Assembly: GCA_025024175.1 (NCBI GenBank)
Contig: QCXZ01000138.1
Span: 53,530,015 to 53,594,014 of the forward strand
Source of the DNA: Rhyzopertha dominica
Lineage: Eukaryota; Arthropoda; Insecta; Coleoptera; Bostrichidae
Length of the DNA stretch: 64,000 bases
Reading direction: 5' to 3'
This document shows positions 1 to 9,480 of the stretch, piece by piece. The stretch's first letter is position 1. Each line of letters opens with the position of its first letter. Both the position numbers and the translations under genes were made by a program. The notes under the pieces were generated by a model, which saw only the letters and a list, made by a program, of their open reading frames with translations, ran no database searches and was not told where the DNA came from.

Positions 1-2330
1 GCGGTCCAAGCACTTTTTTATGCATTGGAAGTTTTCAGGTCGCTTAGTGTAGACTCTTTATAATAATTATGGTGTCCTTTATATGAGTAATACGCAGCGT
101 AATCGCTGAATGCCACTTGTAGCTACGATACCTTGCAGAGGAAGTCATCGGCGCTTCCTCGTGATTTATGCAATATCTCCCGCCAGCGACATCTAGATCC
201 GAACTTCCGGTCGCATCGTTACGCCCCTCTCTTGGTCCGCTAACAAACTTGGGAAAAAAGTTGTCAGCGCAGCTCTTTCATGCCGGCGTGGCATTTTTGT
301 CAAATTGTGGCAATAAATCAAAAGCGGGGCACTTAAAACTGAAAACGCGTCCCTCGGGATGGGAAGGTCGAGCAGCGCGAGGGATAAAAATATAAAAGGA
401 TCTCGATAGCTCCTAATCTGCGTCTGACCCAAATGCACTTACCGTGTAACGGTCCGGTATTATCCTTTCTACTTTTCGCACGTGCCGCTCTCTCAAGTCC
501 GTATCGTGTTATATATTTCCCGGATCAGTCAACTGGCGGTTTAAGCTGTGAAATGTAGGGCAATTACATTAATTTCGTATAGGCTGCGGTCTGCTGTACG
601 TCTGAAATCTTGCCGCTGAAAGCTGAAACCAGCGGGAGGAGAGTTACGCTTTTGGGGTCCAACATTTCTCACTGATAAATTCATATCACATCTTGAAAAT
701 TAACTTGTAGAATACTTGTTAAATTAGTTTGTAGAAACTGCAGCGTGGTGAAGTGAATGTTTCTTTCATACATTAAAACCCTTGAAAATACGAAAAGTTA
801 TATAGAGTATAAAACGTGTATAAGTAGGAACCCTAAATTTGGATTAAAACATTATTTCGCAAGTTTGAATTTCATAAACTTTAACCTGATAACTTGACAA
901 AAAAACATAGAGAAACTCATACAAAAAGTCCCCCTTAGAAAATTTAACAATGTAGCTTACCACAAGACCAGTACCAAATGTACCAATCAGTTATGAACAA
1001 ATACGATGTGATAAAAACTAAAAATATTAGTAACAATTTTTTCCAAAATTTTTTAATAATTTTAGAGCCGTCCAAACTAAAACATAGGATAGAGCAATCG
1101 AAGCGTTTATTAATAATAGATGTCTATTTAAAATAAGGAAGTTTATATGCCGCATTTTCGGTATAACCGGTGTAACCATCTTGAAGACTTTCATTTAGGA
1201 AAAAGTAATCGATTATTGTCATATACAAATTTTTGTATGTGTATCATTGCCAAAATTCATAATGCTTACTTACATTTATTTAAACGAAAGAATCTTTAAA
1301 AGTCGTAGTGTATGAAAATGGTTGTTAAAGCGCGTTGTCTTCGGTCCGTGCGTAAACGTACCTATATTTTGGCATAACTTACAAACCTTACTGAAAACAA
1401 AAAAGAAAACAAAGGCTGTCATTTTTCTTAAAATTTTAAGAGGAGACATCATTTGTGAACAATCGCGTAGTATCAAACTCTCGACGTTAGATCAATATTA
1501 CCCCATTAATAATGTCAATTCGACGCAGTCTGCTTCCATATAAAAAGCAATTATTTACGGCATTCACCCCGCAAATTCCATCCAACGCACCCGACGTACA
1601 TAATAAATAAACCGTTATCCTTACACAACAATCGAGAAAATGCAAGCCAACCGGGGCGGAAAATTATAAATAAAATGCTATTATACGACGCGTTTTCCAC
1701 TAGCTTAGCTGGTCGAGTCGATAGCCGCTTTGGCAAAACGAGGACCATTATTTACAAACACTCATATTGTAGATCACCGCTGAAATCCCTGCAGCACCGG
1801 CGGAAGTAATCTTTAAATTGCCGGCGTTTGTCTTTGAAATATGAAAGGGGAGATTTACGGCGGAATTATACATTTACAATGCTTGAAATGTTGGATTTAT
1901 CTGTTCCAATTGCGGGCGAGAAATAAATTGCTACGAAGTTGAATGGTTGAAATCTGCGCGTCTGCCTTAAGATTCGAGGCTTTAATGTATAAATTATTTC
2001 TACAATCCTCCAAGGTGATTAGTAATTGTGGCCGCAAAGATTTCTTTGTTTTGATACGGAAACATTTTTTACATGTTTTTGAACGAGACACTGACCTAAT
2101 AGCTAATATTTCTTCTTAAGAGAGAAACTTGCAAACTTCTGCTGCAGGTGAGAGGTGGTTCCTCTGAAGTAACCACTGAATTCTCACGAAAAGCTCATCC
2201 GTTAATGAGAGAGCATTATACCGGACCCGAGCAGAGTTAACCAAGGGGAATATCAGATATAAAAATGCTTCTAAACAGAATACACGGCGGAAATACGGCG
2301 CAGCGGAAGCAGTTCGTCGCAAATTTATAT
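1..2330. other. Non-coding flank, no gene seen
   Basis: AT-rich sequence with only short chance open frames. No domain, exon with convincing splice sites, or repeat family was recognised. A strong-looking minus-strand donor (CACG|GTAAGTG, near 430-440) exists, but the frame upstream of it is closed by a stop within about 20 codons, so no exon is called. The stretch ends at the target site of the LTR retroelement. Confidence 0.5.
2327..2330. repeat. Target-site duplication ATAT (left copy)
   Basis: ATAT directly before the LTR at 2331, repeated at 9477-9480 directly after the other LTR. A 4-bp duplication at a TATA-like site is typical of errantivirus integrases. Confidence 0.85.
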
Positions 2331-2543
2331 AGTTAAATAATCTCTCCGTGAACTTGTGTTTTTAAAAAGTTTTTATTACAAGTTACAGAGAAATGAACAG
2401 CAGCATAACAAGTCTAACACATGAATTATACTGAGTTAGGGATGTTTACTCCCTATGGCTTAAATACGTAGGTGTTATCTAAATGTTCCTATTATCTAGT
2501 CCATGCACTTAGGGGTGGCGTCTGGGCTTTCAGACACGTAACT
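2331..2543 (-). repeat. 3' LTR of the errantivirus-like element
   Basis: 213 bp, matching 9264-9476 with no difference that I can see. Ends form the short inverted repeat AGTTA/TAACT. In element orientation an AATAAA (plus-strand TTTATT at 2372-2377) is the likely polyadenylation signal. The last 15 codons and the stop of env lie inside this LTR. Confidence 0.95.
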
Positions 2544-4122
2544 CCTCTCCCCTTGGTCTTGAGCGTCCGCGCTCAATTTTGGATAAAGTTGAACAAATTC
2601 TTTTGCTGAAATATTAACAACATTTCGCTTCTTACATAAATTTTTATAAACATTGTTCCTGAAATAACAAAGCACTATGATGCAAATTACAATTACAACA
2701 AAGATTATAGCTGTAGCAGAATAGTGAGTATAATGTACAAGTGGATTGAAAATTATCGACTTGGATTTTATAAATCTGGCTTCTTCTTGGAGCTTCTGGA
2801 GGTCCTGGAGATGTTCTTCTTTTAGGAGAACTTCGTACCGATGAGTCAGTGTGATGTCTTCTACTTCTGGCAAGATTATGGTTCTGTTGAATCCTGGCTT
2901 TCTGAATATTGTATTTTCTATAATTATGCTGCATGATGAGGATATGAGCACATTGTATTGCACTGTCAGTTTTTGCACTTGGTATTCGCAGTTTTCTATG
3001 AGTTCTAATGGTTGTTTTGTGCTAACCATTAGGGCTATGTTTTCCATTTGTTGAATTATTCGATAGTCGTTAGTAGTTTCAGCTGCCTGGCATGTATTTA
3101 AATTTTCCAATGAGCATTTTTCATTCTTCAGCGTGTTATGGCATAGAGACTGATTGTGGAGGTTTCTGCAGTCGTTGGACCATAATTCGGACTGATTGGA
3201 TTGTAGGAAATATTTGGCAGGTAATAGTATAATTTTGTTTTTAGTATTTGGGATCGGATATATTCTGGAGTAAATGAACGATGTGGGTTTTAGGATCGGT
3301 ATCTTCAGTACCATTATTACTGATTTATTTGTTATCATCAATAATATTTTTGAGTGGTCCAATACTTCAAACAGGTGTGTATTATTTGTGTATAAGATCT
3401 GATTTTCATCGTATTCCCTCATTAAGTGTTGATTAATATCTGCAAGGTCTGATCTGGTAAATAGTTCTAAATTAGGTGTCTCTAGTTTTGCTAAATTAAT
3501 TGTGCGTTCTATACAATTAATGAAATCGCGGACTCTTATTGCATTAAAAATTTCATGATTGATTACTTGAAGGGTTTCGAATTTTGACTGAATTAAATTG
3601 ATTGCTTTGGCAGTCTCATCCATATTGTGATTTAATTTTGAAATGTCTTCATTGTATCGTTGAGTAACGTGAGCTGCAAATGATGTCAATTCATTTAGTC
3701 TACTTATTTCCTGCTTTTGTGTCTTGGACAGTATTTCTAGGTTCTGATTAATATTTGCCAGGTCATCATTATCTAAATTTCCAGTTATGAATTTTATAGT
3801 TTTTCCTAAGACGTTTACTAAGCCTCTTTTAACTCTAAAATGTGTTAACTTTTCCAGGATATTTTCTGAGCTTTCGATTTCTCTTTTTAATGTTTGATAT
3901 TGATTTCGTAAAAGAGTGTCATTTCTTGTCTTGTGTTCTATTATTACCATGTTTTGTGCTAATTTCCGAACAGCGCATTCAAGTTGGGTTAAATTTATGG
4001 AGAAATAAAATTTGTGAAAGTGATCGAAAATTTTTGTTTCGCCTATACCTTCTTTAAAATATCCATTTGTGTTAATTGGTTTGACGTGAAGTTGACGGGA
4101 TGGCGTCGTCCACACGATTAGC
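2496..4122 (-). CDS. env: Env fusion glycoprotein (errantivirus/baculovirus F type)
   Basis: Open for about 540 codons with no ATG at its 5' edge; the first methionine is about 56 codons in, so a spliced leader is expected to supply the start. Counting from the GTG at 4115: a furin-type site RVKR at 94-97, followed by a Gly-rich hydrophobic fusion-peptide-like start and the conserved ITGNLD block; heptad-like helical region at about 120-190; many N-glycosylation sequons; paired cysteines at 316-397; one membrane span at about 466-484; a basic cytoplasmic tail. The layout matches errantivirus Env, which is related to baculovirus F proteins. The last residues are encoded by the polypurine tract and the 3' LTR. 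Intact as read, so possibly functional. Confidence 0.92.
2544..2554 (-). promoter_or_regulatory. Polypurine tract (plus-strand primer site)
   Basis: In element orientation this is AAGGGGAGAGG, abutting the 3' LTR. It is the expected primer for second-strand DNA synthesis. It lies inside the env reading frame, so it is also coding. Confidence 0.88.
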
Positions 4123-7100
4123 CTGTAACGAAGGGACTTTTCTTAATCTTTTTATTTTACGTACATGCGAGTTAGTGATTTTGTTTTTGGCCGATTTACC
4201 TATAATTTTTGTTTTCTTTCTATTAGTTACGTTAATTTTCTCGTAAAGGGGATCAGTTTTTCCTGGTTTATTCTTTTTAACAAAAACTGAAGTATCTGTG
4301 TTAATTTCGGGTTCCGGTTCTCTATTTGCATTTCTTTGTGCTAGGACCTTTTGTTCTTTCTGGAAGGTTTTATCATAAACTTCTTTGAGAAATGGTATTA
4401 GTTCCTGTTTACGTCTATTGTTATATTCTTCATAAATAGTTAAATTTACATCGAAATCATTTTCATGTTCATATGGGCCATACAGCAGTGAAAACGGAGT
4501 AAAGCCAGTGGCTGAATGAATTGATTGATTGTAGATTAAGATTGCCGTAATCATTTGATTTTGGGGAGTTTCCTTAGGGTTTTTAAGTCGTAAAAAGGTA
4601 GAATGAAGTCTTTCTATGGGACTATTTGAATTCGGGTTGTTTACGGTGGTAAAGTGTAATTCTATTTTGTGCATATTGCAATATTCTTTGAGTGTTCTAT
4701 TGAAGAATTCACGGCCTTCATCGCAGACGATTCGTTTTGGGTAATTATGGTGACTAAAGTAATGCCTTAACTTATTTAAGATAGTTATGCCTGTGCCATC
4801 TTTTACGTAATAAGCTTGGGCGTATTTTGAGAAAGAGTCAATTATTGTTAGGAATTTACAGTTTTGGAAAGTAAACGTATCTAAGTGAATAGTGTCAAAT
4901 GGTTTCTTTGCCAACAATGGACCTCCCAGCTTAACATTATAGGGATTTCTCTCATATTTGGCTTGTAAGCAAAGGTCGCAAGTGTTAATTTCGTGAACTA
5001 TCATATCTTTCATATTAGGCCAAAAGTATTCTGAACGTAGTTTTGAATAAGTTTCATTGATTCCAGTATGTGTTTCACTATGATAGCTAGTTATTATGTC
5101 CTTCTGTTCCTCCTCTTTTAGAATATCTTTATGATACTTAGTGCTAATAAAGATTTTTACATTATTATTGAGAAATGTTTTGCTGAAATCTTGGACAGCT
5201 TTAATTAATTCTTGTTCTTTTGAGAATATTGCATATGTTATGTTTGGTCTAAATATTTCTTTGAACATTTGTTGTATATCACCTTGTAAATTTGTGTTTC
5301 TGATAAGTATTGTATAATGGTTTTTCTTAAAAGGTTGCTTAAAACGTATTTCATAGTATTTACCAAACATCAAAATTATTCTATTCGAAAAGTTATTAAC
5401 AGGTTGATCCGTAATTGGAATTATTTTTCCGTCATCTTCATTATGGACAGAGTGTACAGTATTATCGTCTGATTCAGGATTTGAAGGTAGAAGAATATCG
5501 TCTAAATCGATTACGATATTTGGGTCAGGGGTTATAATTTCGTTTATAATTTTCTCTATTTCTTCGTCTGTCGGATTGTATGTGGGATTTTGATTTATTA
5601 ACTGCTCAAGCTCTTCGTCTGTTATATCTGGTGTTTCATGTATTTCGGGTAATACTGATTTTGTTTCTGTTTCATCATTATGTATTTCGATACGGGATAG
5701 TGCATCGGCTACTTTATTTTCCTTTCCTTTTTTATAAACAATTTCAAAGTCAAATTCCTCTAATTTTAGTTTCCATCGGATTAATCTGGAGTTAGGTTCT
5801 TTGATTTTCGATAGCCAAACAAGCGGGTTATGATCAGTCTCTATAGTAAAATGCCTACCATAAAGGTATGGTCTGAAATGTTTAGTCGAATCTAAAATTG
5901 CAAGTAATTCCTTTTCTATTGTACTATAGTTGCGTTCTGCGGAATTCAAAGTTCTAGAGTAATATCCTATGGGCTGATTATTTTGACTAAGTACACCACC
6001 AATAGCTATGTTAGAAGCATCCGTAGTTAGTTTGAATGGCTTTGAAAAGTCTGGGTATTTTAAAATAGGTGCATTAACGAGTAAATCTTTGCATAAGTGG
6101 AAACACTCTAAGTAATCAGGGTCGTTTGTATCTATTTTTGCTTCCTTTTTTAAGCACTTAGTCATGGGTGATGTTATGTTAGCGAAATTTGCGATAAACC
6201 TGCGATAGTAGCCAATTAGGCCTAGGAATGCTTTTATCTCTTTTGTCGTTTTAGGTATGGGGTACTTCCGAATAGCCTCTATCTTAGAGGGGTTTGGTTT
6301 AATGCCTTCCGGTGTTATTACGTGTCCTAGAAACGCAACCTCTTTACAGAGGAATTCAGATTTATCTAATTGCACTTTTAGGTTGACTTCTTTTAATCTG
6401 CTAAATATTTGCCGAATATGTAATAGATGTTCTTGAAGTGATTTTGAAAAAATTACAACGTCATCCATATACACGAAACAGAACTTATACAGGTAATCTT
6501 TTAAAACTTCGTCCATCATTCTCTGAAATGTGGCAGGTGCGTTTTTTAAACCAAAAGGCATTCTGAGGTACTCATAATGCCCATTATTAACAGTAAACGC
6601 GGTTTTCTCTATTGATTCGGAGTCTAATTCTATCTGATGAAATCCCTGTGCAAGATCCAGGGTAGTGAAATAAACGCATTTGCCTAAATTATCCAGAATT
6701 TCGTCAATTCGTGGTAATGGATATTTGTCTTCAACAGTGATTTCATTTAATTTTCTAAAATCTATAACCATTCTGTATTTTCTTTTGCCACTCGCATCCA
6801 TCTTTTTTGGTACAATCCAAACGGGGGCACTGTAGGGAGATATTGACGGTCTAATTATTTTATTGTCCAAAAGTTTCTGAATTTGATTTTGTATTTCTTC
6901 CTGCATAGCTCTAGGGTGTCTGAATGACTTTACATATACAGGGTTGTCACTTGTAGTTCTAATTTTGTGTTTGACTTTATTGGTGAATGTTAAATCAGTA
7001 TTTTCGTAGTAGAAGACGTCTCTAAATTTAATACAAAGCTCTATTATTGCTTTCTTTTCTTCGGAATTAAGATGATCGGTCCTAATTAGTTCATGTACTT

Positions 7101-7764
7101 TGGGGAATTTTTGTTGTTTTATTTCGGGTGTCTCTACCTGGTATACATTAACTGGAACTGTTTCCACCCGTTTGCGAAAACTAACTTTTTCATTTTCCAA
7201 GGGGTTAGGTATGGAACAGATTCCATTGTGGGCCTTAACTATACATTCAGGGGTAATTACATCATGTTTAAGTTTTAATGGGGGTAGAATTACCTCACCA
7301 CTTTCTATATTTACAGGTATCTTTAATACTTTAGCGTTTATATTATCTAAGCTTACTTCTTTACTATTATACTCTAAGTAAAAAGGGATATTTATCTCAT
7401 TTAGTTTCAAATTTTTTAAATCATAGTCAATTTGAGCTTTAAATTTTTCTAAATCTTTAGTACCTATTAGTACATCAAAACGTTTATGCCAGTCAATTAC
7501 ACGCAATTTTAATGGGGAATTAATTCCTAGTTCCTTTAGTAAAGGAAATTTTATATTATCTTGAGAAATTGATGTTCTGTTCATACTGGTGACTGAAAAA
7601 GGTTCCTTATAGTAAAAGTTAATAAAGTTTTCTGCTGCATTTGGATTAATAATTGAATCTGTCGCGCCGGAATCTATTAAAACCTTAAGATTTAAATTTG
7701 GAAGGTAGAAAAAAGGAAGTTTTGACTGGTGGGCTATGTTATTTAGGTCTATTAAATTTGACAT
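4072..7764 (-). CDS. pol: pol polyprotein: protease, reverse transcriptase, RNase H, integrase
   Basis: 1230 codons, intact. Counting from the first methionine: aspartic protease motif DSGAT at 31-35; reverse transcriptase with DLAQGF (Asp370) and YMDD at 432-435, after the motif RMVIDFRKLN; RNase H with TDAS (Asp582), Glu617, Asp644 and Asp687; integrase zinc domain His895, His899, Cys929, Cys932; integrase core Asp962, Asp1015, Glu1051, a DD35E spacing. All catalytic residues are present. The C-terminal 70 residues are basic. Pol is probably expressed as a gag-pol fusion by -1 frameshifting, so the methionine at 7764 need not be the real start. Its end overlaps the env frame by about 44 bases. 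Confidence 0.97.
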   Translation of the reverse strand: MSNLIDLNNIAHQSKLPFFYLPNLNLKVLIDSGATDSIINPNAAENFINFYYKEPFSVTSMNRTSISQDNIKFPLLKELGINSPLKLRVIDWHKRFDVLIGTKDLEKFKAQIDYDLKNLKLNEINIPFYLEYNSKEVSLDNINAKVLKIPVNIESGEVILPPLKLKHDVITPECIVKAHNGICSIPNPLENEKVSFRKRVETVPVNVYQVETPEIKQQKFPKVHELIRTDHLNSEEKKAIIELCIKFRDVFYYENTDLTFTNKVKHKIRTTSDNPVYVKSFRHPRAMQEEIQNQIQKLLDNKIIRPSISPYSAPVWIVPKKMDASGKRKYRMVIDFRKLNEITVEDKYPLPRIDEILDNLGKCVYFTTLDLAQGFHQIELDSESIEKTAFTVNNGHYEYLRMPFGLKNAPATFQRMMDEVLKDYLYKFCFVYMDDVVIFSKSLQEHLLHIRQIFSRLKEVNLKVQLDKSEFLCKEVAFLGHVITPEGIKPNPSKIEAIRKYPIPKTTKEIKAFLGLIGYYRRFIANFANITSPMTKCLKKEAKIDTNDPDYLECFHLCKDLLVNAPILKYPDFSKPFKLTTDASNIAIGGVLSQNNQPIGYYSRTLNSAERNYSTIEKELLAILDSTKHFRPYLYGRHFTIETDHNPLVWLSKIKEPNSRLIRWKLKLEEFDFEIVYKKGKENKVADALSRIEIHNDETETKSVLPEIHETPDITDEELEQLINQNPTYNPTDEEIEKIINEIITPDPNIVIDLDDILLPSNPESDDNTVHSVHNEDDGKIIPITDQPVNNFSNRIILMFGKYYEIRFKQPFKKNHYTILIRNTNLQGDIQQMFKEIFRPNITYAIFSKEQELIKAVQDFSKTFLNNNVKIFISTKYHKDILKEEEQKDIITSYHSETHTGINETYSKLRSEYFWPNMKDMIVHEINTCDLCLQAKYERNPYNVKLGGPLLAKKPFDTIHLDTFTFQNCKFLTIIDSFSKYAQAYYVKDGTGITILNKLRHYFSHHNYPKRIVCDEGREFFNRTLKEYCNMHKIELHFTTVNNPNSNSPIERLHSTFLRLKNPKETPQNQMITAILIYNQSIHSATGFTPFSLLYGPYEHENDFDVNLTIYEEYNNRRKQELIPFLKEVYDKTFQKEQKVLAQRNANREPEPEINTDTSVFVKKNKPGKTDPLYEKINVTNRKKTKIIGKSAKNKITNSHVRKIKRLRKVPSLQANRVDDAIPSTSRQTN
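4123..4124 (-). promoter_or_regulatory. Predicted splice acceptor for env mRNA
   Basis: AG of CCCTTCGTTACAG|G on the minus strand, inside the last codons of pol and just before env. The exon starts at 4122 with one base completing a split codon. The phase agrees with the leader donor. Confidence 0.6.
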
Positions 7765-8994
7765 TCGTCCGAGGCGGTTACATGAAAATTTTCTGCCTCG
7801 TTTTGGGGGGTTTCCATGTACTGTTCTTCATAATTAATTTCGCTATACATCGGGATCTCATTTGTTTCTACATCCACTTCATTGTTAAACAATTCCTCCG
7901 AAACAAATGTTGGTCTGGACGTGCTTTGGAAAATATTATTGTTTTGTCTGAAATTGTTTGGGACGGAAGTTTGAACAGACATTGGTGTCGGTTTGAATGT
8001 ATTTCTTGACATTGCTGAGCCCGGTTTTGTTCCAAAATTTTGTTTATTCATAGGTAATCTTGAAGATTGCGGTATTGGTTTGTGGCTGAAAATAACGCAT
8101 AGGTGGTATGTTTTGCATTTGCGGAGGTCGCGGATTAAATGCAAAACTTGGACCACTAAAGGTATTTCTAGCAGGTTGAGTATTCTTTTGCACATTAGGT
8201 CTATGCTTGTCATTACTATTTCTTAAATATTTCATGTATTTATGTTCTTGAATTTTGTTGTCATAAATTCTGCATTTATTAAGAGCTTCTTCTAGGGAAA
8301 CTAAATCAAAATGCATCAAATATTCATGATATGGGTCATTAAGCCCAGAACAAAATACTTGTAGCGTTTGTTTTTGATAAAAATGTCTTTTGAATGCAAT
8401 AATATTTTGATCTGTCTCATGCAGTTGCACGTACTGCATCAGATCATTTTGCGCTAATAAGACGCGATCGTAATATTCTAAATAACTTTCATTTTGTTTT
8501 TGTACAGTGCTCCTGAGAGCGGAGAGCAAAATTTCTTCGTTTCTTTGGTCACCGTATTTTCTTAACAGCGCGCTTCTAATACCTGACCATTCAGTTTCAT
8601 TATGGAAATTTAAATAATCTCTGGCCTCATTTTTCACTTTCGCTAGCACAGAAACATTAAACAAGTAGACTTGGCTCAGCGTTAACTTTTTGTCTAAAAA
8701 TTTTATTAAATTATCTACAGCGTTTACGAAGGTGGACAAATTTCCTCCCGGATAGAATTCTGGGAGTGTATTTGTAAGAGCTGTAAGCTCGCTAATTTGA
8801 ATCGGCATCAATGATGGTGCCGTAACTTGGTTTGTAACTTGACCGTTAGTAGTCATTGTAGTATACGGATTGGGGCGTTGTTCTTTTAAATTTTTACCTT
8901 TAAACTTGCTTGAACTACTGGACGCACTGTTTGATATTAGGTCGGTTAAATTATCAACTAATTCAAGTTCTACGTCTGAGTCAAAGTCTGACAT
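7752..8994 (-). pseudogene. gag: gag polyprotein, one frame break
   Basis: The capsid-type structural protein of the element, starting at ATG 8994 with an acidic N-terminus. Residues 1 to about 300 are in one frame, which meets a stop at 8044. The Pro/Gln/Asn-rich reading continues in another frame from about 8073 to the stop at 7752. The simplest reading is one extra base (or two lost) near 8072-8076, which may be a real mutation or an assembly error. No CCHC zinc knuckle is visible; the C-terminal part is basic and Asn/Gln-rich instead. The last codons contain an AAATTTT slippery heptamer (7785-7791) that would put ribosomes into pol. Assignment rests on position and character rather than close sequence identity. 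Confidence 0.8.
7785..7791 (-). promoter_or_regulatory. Putative -1 ribosomal frameshift heptamer A AAT TTT
   Basis: In the gag frame the codons AAT TTT are preceded by A, giving an X XXY YYZ slippery site eleven codons before the gag stop. After a -1 slip the reading enters the pol frame and stays open. A -1 shift between gag and pol is the established arrangement in gypsy-like errantiviruses. No clear downstream pseudoknot was identified by eye. Confidence 0.65.
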
Positions 8995-9034
8995 TAAATA
9001 TCAGTAATAATTGCACGAAAGAAACTCAAAAGAC

Positions 9035-9247
9035 TTACAGGACTAGTGGAAGGAGTTTCATCCCGGTCCGGTCCAAGGTCTCTCGATGAATTTCCTCCTC
9101 GTCTCCGATAGACGTGGTGTGGGTACGGCTCTTGGGGTTGTCCCTCGACTTTTCGAATAGGATCTTCTCCTCGAGTTGCCCACAGGGTCGTGGATTGCGT
9201 CTAAGGTGTTGAAACACGCCGGTAACTTTTCGCGAACCGTGACACAA
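9035..9247 (-). CDS. Leader open frame; likely first coding exon of spliced env mRNA
   Basis: A 70-codon frame lies between the primer site and gag. It ends at 9035, but a strong splice donor (CCT|GTAAGT, exon edge 9039) sits two bases into its last codon. Joining that edge to the acceptor at the 5' side of env (exon start 4122) keeps the env frame. A methionine codon at 9059-9061 followed by a lysine and hydrophobic residues up to the donor would supply the start and first half of a signal peptide. The upstream in-frame ATG at 9245-9247 gives a longer alternative. Errantivirus env is known to be made from a spliced subgenomic RNA. The use of this exon is inferred. Confidence 0.6.
   Translation of the reverse strand: MCHGSRKVTGVFQHLRRNPRPCGQLEEKILFEKSRDNPKSRTHTTSIGDEEEIHRETLDRTGMKLLPLVL
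9037..9038 (-). promoter_or_regulatory. Predicted splice donor for env mRNA
   Basis: GT of CCT|GTAAGTC on the minus strand, a close match to the metazoan donor consensus, placed between the primer site and the gag start as expected for errantivirus env splicing. Confidence 0.6.
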
Positions 9248-9264
9248 TCCTGTTCGCAGCGCCA
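9245..9264 (-). promoter_or_regulatory. Primer-binding site, tRNA-Ser-like
   Basis: In element orientation TGGCGCTGCGAACAGGATTG directly follows the 5' LTR, sharing its final T. The complement ends in GCGCCA, that is, an acceptor end with discriminator G plus CCA, which fits tRNA-Ser, the primer of the 17.6/297 group of errantiviruses. The tRNA identity is inferred, not matched to a host tRNA. Confidence 0.75.
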
Positions 9265-9476
9265 GTTAAATAATCTCTCCGTGAACTTGTGTTTTTAAAA
9301 AGTTTTTATTACAAGTTACAGAGAAATGAACAGCAGCATAACAAGTCTAACACATGAATTATACTGAGTTAGGGATGTTTACTCCCTATGGCTTAAATAC
9401 GTAGGTGTTATCTAAATGTTCCTATTATCTAGTCCATGCACTTAGGGGTGGCGTCTGGGCTTTCAGACACGTAACT
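9264..9476 (-). repeat. 5' LTR of the errantivirus-like element
   Basis: 213 bp, same sequence as 2331-2543. It should carry the promoter for the genomic RNA. The AATAAA equivalent lies at 9305-9310 on the plus strand. The flanking ATAT at 9477-9480 matches 2327-2330. Confidence 0.95.
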
Positions 9477-9480
9477 ATAT
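9477..9480. repeat. Target-site duplication ATAT (right copy)
   Basis: Matches 2327-2330 and marks the other edge of the insertion. Confidence 0.85.

Larger units (their letters stand above)
2331..9476 (-). mobile_element. Errantivirus-like Ty3/gypsy LTR retroelement with env
   Basis: A 7146-bp element lying on the minus strand. Seen in the sequence: two 213-bp direct repeats that start AGTTA and end TAACT; a 4-bp ATAT duplication on both sides (2327-2330 and 9477-9480); a tRNA-type primer site next to the 5' LTR; a purine tract next to the 3' LTR; and gag, pol (protease, reverse transcriptase, RNase H, integrase) and env reading frames in that order. The order, the AGT...ACT LTR ends, the 4-bp duplication at an alternating purine/pyrimidine target and the fusion-type env are those of insect errantiviruses (gypsy, 17.6, ZAM; family Metaviridae). 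LTRs look identical and pol and env are open, so the insertion is young. Gag carries one frame break, so this copy as assembled is probably not autonomous. Confidence 0.96.

Noticed and set aside
430..560. Possible minus-strand exon ending at a strong donor
   Set aside because: The reading is closed by a stop within about 20 codons, with no acceptor between.
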